Source: an uncultured Flavobacteriales bacterium
GTDB taxonomy: Bacteria > Bacteroidota > Bacteroidia > Flavobacteriales_D > Crocinitomicaceae
Direction: 5' to 3'
Assembly (NCBI GenBank): GCA_913046365.1
Contig: CAJWRM010000004.1
Location: 27,467 to 91,466 of the forward strand
Length of the DNA: 64,000 nucleotides
The position numbers and the translations under genes were made by a program. The notes beneath the pieces are model-generated. The model was not told the DNA's origin, searched no databases, and saw nothing but the letters and a program-made list of their open reading frames with translations. Of the stretch, positions 59,578 to 64,000 are shown piece by piece; the first letter of the stretch is position 1, and the number at the start of each line of letters is the position of its first letter.

Positions 59578-61630
59578 GACTTATTTTTTTCCAGAATTTA
59601 GCAATTAAAATTTCACAAAATATTGCCATAATTGTAATAAAGATACAAATACGCCAATACTCTTTAGTGTGATTCAATTTTATTTTTGAGGCGTCTGTTT
59701 TTTCGTTAAATATTTGGCTACTAAGGTTTTTAATCCCTTTTTTTCTCAGTTTTTCCTTCATTAATTCTACATCTGTAAGCGCTACAGAGGATTCCTTTCT
59801 GTTAAAGTTTAGGGCTATTACTTTTAAGGTGTCTTTTTGTTTCAGCACAAAGTTCCCTTGACTTAAATATTCCATAGCTTCTATTCCTGATAAATCAATA
59901 TAATTATAAGCGTCTTTTTGAATGGTTTTTGGAATAAAATCGGTCGTATTATTTTGGAGCTTGACTGGTCCTTCATGTAACGGGTCGGTCTCGAAGGGAA
60001 TAAGTTTGTCTTGTCCTATGAAGTGATAGGGTAGATTGTCGCTCCCAGCCATTTCAGCAATTCGAATGCATAATACCGGAAATAGTGTATTTTGTGTAAG
60101 GTCTGAGCAGTTTTCTTTCAAGCATGAGTATAGCCCAAATGATTGTTTGTCAAGTGATTTATAAAATACAGGACTTTCATCCCTAAGTTTCAGAAGTGCA
60201 ATTGCTGAGGTGTTTTTTGGATTTGTCCTATGGATAAAACGGAAACTAGGAAGATTCAAGCCTTTTTCTTCTTTTTTCTCAAATACACCTTCAAAGGTTG
60301 GGTCTTGCAATTCGATTTTATTTGCTTTAAGGGAAATGTATTGTGAAGCTTTGATTTCAGGTAATCCTAGTTGACTAAGAAGGGAGTTAAGTATACCCTT
60401 ATCAATTTCATTCGAGGGCAGGATTAATATATTGCCACCTTCTAGCTTAAACTTCAGGATATCGGCGCTCAACCCAGATGAAATCGTTGTAATCCCATTC
60501 AGGATAATTAAATTTTTGTTGTCAAAGGAGGATTGATTGACTTTGTTAATTGACGTCTCCGTGACGTCGAAATAAGACTCAGTACTATAAACTTTTGCTA
60601 CACTTTTATTTGCATCTTTACCATTGATAATTAATATTTCACGCTTTGCAGCTGTTTGATAGCTAAAAAAGAATTCGTCATCCCAGTACATCATTTGGTC
60701 GCGTAATTCTATTTTACCTTTAGAATTCCCTTCTGGCTGTATGGGAATATTCACTGAGCTTATGACATTACTGTCTCCCGAAATATTTACAAAGACGTCT
60801 TTATAAAAATCATTCACGGTTACGCTAAGTTCCATGTTGACGATTTCCTCTGGACTCTCATTGTTAACGCGAAAAAAAAGCTCATTTTCTTCCGAAGCCC
60901 TGTGCGTTTTTGTCCGGAACCAAAGGGAGTCGATGTAACAGTTCTCTGCTTTTTGTGGTTTAAATTGCCAAAGATGTATGTTAGAAATAGTATCTGGGTT
61001 GATTCCTTTTATGTTGAAGAATTCACTTTGAAAGTCGCTCAAAAATAATAGCTCATACCTTTTTAATTTCTTTTCTCTCTTTTCTATTTTTTCTATTGTT
61101 TCATGATGCCAGTTGAAAATAGCATTGAAGTTTCTGTGAATTGGCGAGTATTTTATAAGGTCAATTTCTTCTTGTACGCTCTTGGCGTCAACAATCCTTT
61201 GTTGAACTGCACTAAGGTCGTTTGTACTCAATATGTAGCGTTGGTTATTCGGATAAGTATTTATAAGTTTTTTGGCAGCCTCTTTGGATTCAGAAAGAAG
61301 TTCACCTTGTATCCCTTTTGCTGACATAGAAAATGAATTATCTATGAAAATACTCACTATCGTTTCTTTGGCTTTATTGACCTTGTTTGTTGGGTTTATA
61401 TAAGGTTGAGAAAAGGCAAATACCAGGAAGGTGATTGCAATAATTCTACAAATTAAAATTAGCAGGTTTTGAATCTTTTTTACCGCTTTTTTTTCTTTTT
61501 GAAATCGCTGCATGAATCGTAGCGACGAAAAGTAAATTTTTTTATGTCGTCTGAAGTGAAATAGATGAATCAGAATAGGAACGGCGAGAAGGAGTAAGAA
61601 CCAAAGTGTATTGGGGTACAAAAAATTCAT
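59552..61630 (-). CDS. BatA-domain / von Willebrand A-like membrane protein
   Basis: 692 residues. The N-terminal double membrane segment FLYPNTLWFLLLLAVPILIHLFHFRR and ICRIIAITFLVFAFSQPYI is the BatA domain. A VWA-like domain follows (about 88-230) with VSIFIDNSFSMSAKG (D-x-S-x-S MIDAS core), then beta-rich regions and a final helix (about 665-682). Bat proteins were described in Bacteroides aerotolerance operons and in aerobic stress tolerance; this single-copy form lies outside a moxR-bat cluster. A promoter match at 61637-61666 nearly touches the ATG, so the mRNA may be close to leaderless. Confidence 0.87.
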   Translation of the reverse strand: MNFLYPNTLWFLLLLAVPILIHLFHFRRHKKIYFSSLRFMQRFQKEKKAVKKIQNLLILICRIIAITFLVFAFSQPYINPTNKVNKAKETIVSIFIDNSFSMSAKGIQGELLSESKEAAKKLINTYPNNQRYILSTNDLSAVQQRIVDAKSVQEEIDLIKYSPIHRNFNAIFNWHHETIEKIEKREKKLKRYELLFLSDFQSEFFNIKGINPDTISNIHLWQFKPQKAENCYIDSLWFRTKTHRASEENELFFRVNNESPEEIVNMELSVTVNDFYKDVFVNISGDSNVISSVNIPIQPEGNSKGKIELRDQMMYWDDEFFFSYQTAAKREILIINGKDANKSVAKVYSTESYFDVTETSINKVNQSSFDNKNLIILNGITTISSGLSADILKFKLEGGNILILPSNEIDKGILNSLLSQLGLPEIKASQYISLKANKIELQDPTFEGVFEKKEEKGLNLPSFRFIHRTNPKNTSAIALLKLRDESPVFYKSLDKQSFGLYSCLKENCSDLTQNTLFPVLCIRIAEMAGSDNLPYHFIGQDKLIPFETDPLHEGPVKLQNNTTDFIPKTIQKDAYNYIDLSGIEAMEYLSQGNFVLKQKDTLKVIALNFNRKESSVALTDVELMKEKLRKKGIKNLSSQIFNEKTDASKIKLNHTKEYWRICIFITIMAIFCEILIAKFWKKISHESTTKAS

Positions 61631-61636
61631 CGGCTA

Positions 61637-61666
61637 CAAAAGTAGTGAAAGTTCATTGGTAGACAA
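61637..61666 (-). promoter_or_regulatory. Bacteroidota-type promoter for the BatA-like gene
   Basis: Minus-strand TTG (61666-61664), a 19-base spacer and TACTTTTG (61644-61637), a perfect match to TTG-N19-TAnnTTTG. The ATG at 61630-61628 begins six bases later. Confidence 0.6.
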
Positions 61667-61678
61667 AAAATAGGAATC

Positions 61679-61704
61679 AAAAAAAATGTCCCGAAGGACA
61701 TTTT
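61679..61704 (-). terminator. Rho-independent terminator with UUCG tetraloop
   Basis: Minus-strand AAAATGTCC-TTCG-GGACATTTT (61704-61683) folds into nine pairs closed by C(UUCG)G, followed by an uninterrupted T-run to 61679. It lies four bases after the TPR gene's stop and separates it from the BatA-like gene. Confidence 0.93.
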
Positions 61705-61707
61705 CGT

Positions 61708-62820
61708 TTAGTTTTTTGATTTGTCATACCACTCTCTGAATTTCTCTTCATTGCCACTTGCCCTGTAGGCCATAGCTAAATTCTTCATTACTGATTTGTT
61801 ATCAGGAAACGCAACGATCATCATTTCAAGGCTTGGAATGGCTTTAGTTAAGAGCTCTTTTTTCTGGTCTTCTAACTGATTAACCCTTGGGTCTCTGTAA
61901 TCTAAATCCCTAGCTTCATCACCGATAGCGATACTCCAATCCATGTAAAGAGCCGCAAGGTTAGAGTGCGCGTTTACATACTCTGGATCAATTTCAATGG
62001 CCTTTAATAGGTTAGATTCCGCTTTTTCATTTTGCTTTAGTTCAATGTACGAAGTTCCCAGTATATAATAGAGCTGTTTATTGTTTGGATCTATTGCCAA
62101 AGCTTCGTTGATGTATTTCTCTGATTTCTCGGTGTCTCCACTTTTTAATGCAATATTGATATAGTTCGTTAATACAGTCATATCATTTGGAAACAAATCG
62201 TTCGCTACATCTGATAGCTCTTCAGCCTTTGACAGCTCTTCAGCTCTAATCAAGGAGTCTGTCACATATCGATAGGTTGCCATAGCATTCACCTTGGCAT
62301 CTTCGTACTCTTGACCAAGAAACAGCTTAACTTGATATGCGCCTGCAAAACTCATAAATGCCATTTCGTAGTTTTTATTTTCATACATCCCGAGTCCCAT
62401 ATTAAAATATTGATCTACTCTGCTCCCGATAAAACGCTCTACGTCCTGCACGTATTTTCCTTTTGGATCATTAAGCACCTTAGTAAAACTCTCCATGGAA
62501 ATATCTTTGTATCCTTCAAGTAGAGTTTCGTCTGGTGCTTTTCCTGCCATGGCATCAAATTGAGCAACTTCAATTAAGGCAAAGTACACCATGCCTCTGT
62601 AAAGATGCATTTTAAAATCTTCCTTTGTTTCTGCATTCACTGCGGCAAGGTCTATGAACTCCTTGGCTTTTGTTGCAGTTTCCTTTGCTTTATCTGCCCC
62701 TGCCATCGGATTATATTTCTTCATAAGCATGGCAGCATCCGTGACATTTTTTTTCTGAGCAAAGCTGAATCCCGTAGCTAAAAGCAACATGGTACATAAA
62801 ATAGTTGTCTTCATTTTCAT
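61708..62820 (-). CDS. Secreted tetratricopeptide-repeat protein
   Basis: 370 residues from the ATG at 62820 (an upstream Met at 62838 and one at 62814 are alternatives). It has a signal peptide (MKMKTTILCTMLLLATGFSFAQ) and a helical body. Clear TPR units at about residues 210-300 include DTEKSEKYINEALAIDPNN and NEKAESNLLKAIEIDPEY, with one more near the C-terminus. It probably acts as a periplasmic scaffold. The specific role is unknown. It is transcribed after gyrA and followed by a strong terminator. Confidence 0.87.
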   Translation of the reverse strand: MKMKTTILCTMLLLATGFSFAQKKNVTDAAMLMKKYNPMAGADKAKETATKAKEFIDLAAVNAETKEDFKMHLYRGMVYFALIEVAQFDAMAGKAPDETLLEGYKDISMESFTKVLNDPKGKYVQDVERFIGSRVDQYFNMGLGMYENKNYEMAFMSFAGAYQVKLFLGQEYEDAKVNAMATYRYVTDSLIRAEELSKAEELSDVANDLFPNDMTVLTNYINIALKSGDTEKSEKYINEALAIDPNNKQLYYILGTSYIELKQNEKAESNLLKAIEIDPEYVNAHSNLAALYMDWSIAIGDEARDLDYRDPRVNQLEDQKKELLTKAIPSLEMMIVAFPDNKSVMKNLAMAYRASGNEEKFREWYDKSKN

Positions 62821-62873
62821 AATTGTTGATTTATACAAGCACTTTCAAATCCTGTGCCATTTTTTTTATATTC

Positions 62874-64000
62874 CTAATCTTCAGTTTTTTCATCTACGGA
62901 TGAATCATTTTCTGGGCCATTCTCTTGTTCTTCATCTCCTGATAATGAAATCTCTTCACCCGCTTCATCTTCATCACCTCTCGGTACTCTCGCGATTGCT
63001 GCAATCTCAGATGTACCTTTAAGGTTAATGAGTCTAACTCCCTGTGTGGCTCTACCCATTGTTCTTATGCTATCCACATTCATTCTGATTGCGACTCCAC
63101 TTTTTGTAATAATCATTAAATCATCCTCGTCTACTACGTTTTTGATTGAAAGTAAATCTCCAGTTTTACTTGTAATATTGAGTGTTTTTACACCTTTACC
63201 ACCTCTATTTGTAATTCTGTAAACAGGTTCCTTATCTTCTGGGTCGTTCAGATAGGTGCGTTTTCCATATCCTCTTTTTGAAACCACCAATATTGTAGTA
63301 TAGACATCTTCAACGCAAATCATTCCTACTACTTCCTCAGTGCTCTCGTCTATTTTAATTCCTCGAACACCGGAAGCGTTACGTCCCATTGGCCGCACAT
63401 TTTCTTCATTGAATCTAATTGCCCGACCTGAACTTGAGGCCAATACAATTTCGTTTTCACCGTTTGTAAGTTTGGCTTCAAGTAATTCATCATTCTCGCG
63501 AATTGTGATGGCATTGATTCCATTTGTACGTGGCCTTGAATATGCTTCTAGGGAGGTCTTTTTAATAACACCCATTTTCGTGCACATTACAATATAGTTG
63601 TTGTTTATGTAGTCGGTATCAGTGATGTCTTGGACTTTTACATATGCCTTTACCTTATCATCTTGAGGAATGTTTATTAGGTTTTGGATTGCCCTTCCTT
63701 TCGCTATTTTAGTTCCTTCCGGAATTTCAAATATGCGCATCCAAAAGCAACGGCCTTTTTCCGTAAAGATCAACAAGTAATTATGGTTGGTTGCTACGAA
63801 TAGATGCTCTAGAAAGTCTTTTTCACGTGTCGTAGAGCCTTTCGAGCCCATTCCACCTCGATTTTGAACTTTGTATTCAGCAAGACTTGTTCTTTTGATA
63901 TAGCCCGCATGCGATATTGTTACGACGACCTCTTCATCCGCGATGAGGTCTTCAATTCGCATTTCACTCGCACTGTATTCAATTACCGATCTTCTTTCAT
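62874..64000 (-). CDS. gyrA: DNA gyrase subunit A, C-terminal part (partial)
   Basis: About 375 codons, open to the window edge; the visible residues start ERRSVIEYSASEMRIEDL, matching the end of the GyrA tower/coiled-coil and the start of the C-terminal beta-pinwheel. EEVVVTISHAGYIKR, then the GyrA box QNRGGMG (consensus QRRGGKG, two substitutions; also found in Bacteroidota), and repeated blade motifs (FTEKGRCFWMRIFEIPEG, VMCTKMGVIKKTSLEAYS, ASSSGRAIRFNEENVRPMGR) follow. The gene ends with a highly acidic tail (DEDEAGEEISLSGDEEQENG) of about 35 residues, thought to modulate supercoiling in other GyrA proteins. Confidence 0.96.
   Translation of the reverse strand, partial: ERRSVIEYSASEMRIEDLIADEEVVVTISHAGYIKRTSLAEYKVQNRGGMGSKGSTTREKDFLEHLFVATNHNYLLIFTEKGRCFWMRIFEIPEGTKIAKGRAIQNLINIPQDDKVKAYVKVQDITDTDYINNNYIVMCTKMGVIKKTSLEAYSRPRTNGINAITIRENDELLEAKLTNGENEIVLASSSGRAIRFNEENVRPMGRNASGVRGIKIDESTEEVVGMICVEDVYTTILVVSKRGYGKRTYLNDPEDKEPVYRITNRGGKGVKTLNITSKTGDLLSIKNVVDEDDLMIITKSGVAIRMNVDSIRTMGRATQGVRLINLKGTSEIAAIARVPRGDEDEAGEEISLSGDEEQENGPENDSSVDEKTED

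Noticed and set aside
63885..63910. QNRGGMG GyrA box as evidence for loss of supercoiling function
   Set aside because: Variation at these positions is usual in Bacteroidota GyrA and the core RGG is kept.

Overview
The window looks like a chromosomal segment of an AT-rich member of the Bacteroidota, most likely a marine Flavobacteriales-type organism. Several features support this. There is a PorP/SprF-type type IX secretion gene paired with a protein carrying a gliding-motility-associated C-terminal (type B sorting) domain. A NusG paralogue of the UpxY type heads a polysaccharide operon. Bacteroidota-specific families are present (DUF3822 next to rsmD/coaD, DUF5522, DUF1599, the MauE-thioredoxin BT_3928-like protein). 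Several intergenic spaces carry the Bacteroidota promoter pattern TTG-N17..20-TAnnTTTG. No tRNA, rRNA, insertion sequence, prophage or CRISPR array is visible. After start-site correction no gene-free stretch exceeds 300 bases; the longest is the 217-base gap before the glutamine synthetase gene.

Region 1 (1-9.2 kb, minus strand) is one long surface-polysaccharide operon read from 9117 towards 1. The order is UpxY-type antiterminator, UDP-sugar 4-epimerase, two tandem FdtA-like sugar ketoisomerase cupins, two tandem hexapeptide acyltransferases, an FdtB-like aminotransferase, a glycosyltransferase, a Wzx-type flippase, a second glycosyltransferase and a membrane protein cut by the window edge (probable polymerase). 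Most of these genes overlap or nearly abut. Together they would build at least one N-acylated 3-amino-3,6-dideoxyhexose and export a lipid-linked repeat unit. Region 2 (9.2-19.8 kb) holds pcm, an NtrC-type regulator without a DNA-binding domain, a YfhO membrane protein and a methyltransferase. A second glycan cluster follows: two CDP-glycerol glycerophosphotransferase-like proteins, a GT4 glycosyltransferase and a divergent flippase.

Region 3 (19.8-33.6 kb) is mostly housekeeping: alaS, an O-methyltransferase, mnmD, a candidate small RNA with its own promoter and terminator, a Nudix hydrolase, a type II glutamine synthetase, a PlsC-like acyltransferase, DUF5522, a PLP enzyme, the type IX secretion pair, folP, DUF1599, the MauE-thioredoxin fusion, tpiA and prmA. 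Region 4 (33.6-46.5 kb) contains two giant secreted proteins of 1526 and about 2450 residues interleaved with plsY and clpS, all on the plus strand with almost no spacing.

Region 5 (46.5-64 kb) contains a thioredoxin-fold lipid/envelope-type protein without CXXC, then coaD-rsmD-DUF3822-membrane protein, a RecD-like helicase, an RND/MMPL transporter, an M61 peptidase, an asymmetric ABC-F ATPase, a PmtA-like methyltransferase, a degenerate dihydroorotase, a BatA/VWA protein, a TPR protein and the 3' part of gyrA.

No clear-cut new multi-gene system was found. The best leads are the two giant secreted proteins around plsY, the small RNA candidate at about 23.87-23.96 kb, the duplicated amino-sugar cassette with a C8 tract in an adjacent glycosyltransferase gene, the teichoic-acid-like transferase pair, and two enzymes with coordinated active-site loss (dihydroorotase and ABC-F). 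All functional names come from recognising motifs and family architecture by eye; no database search was possible.
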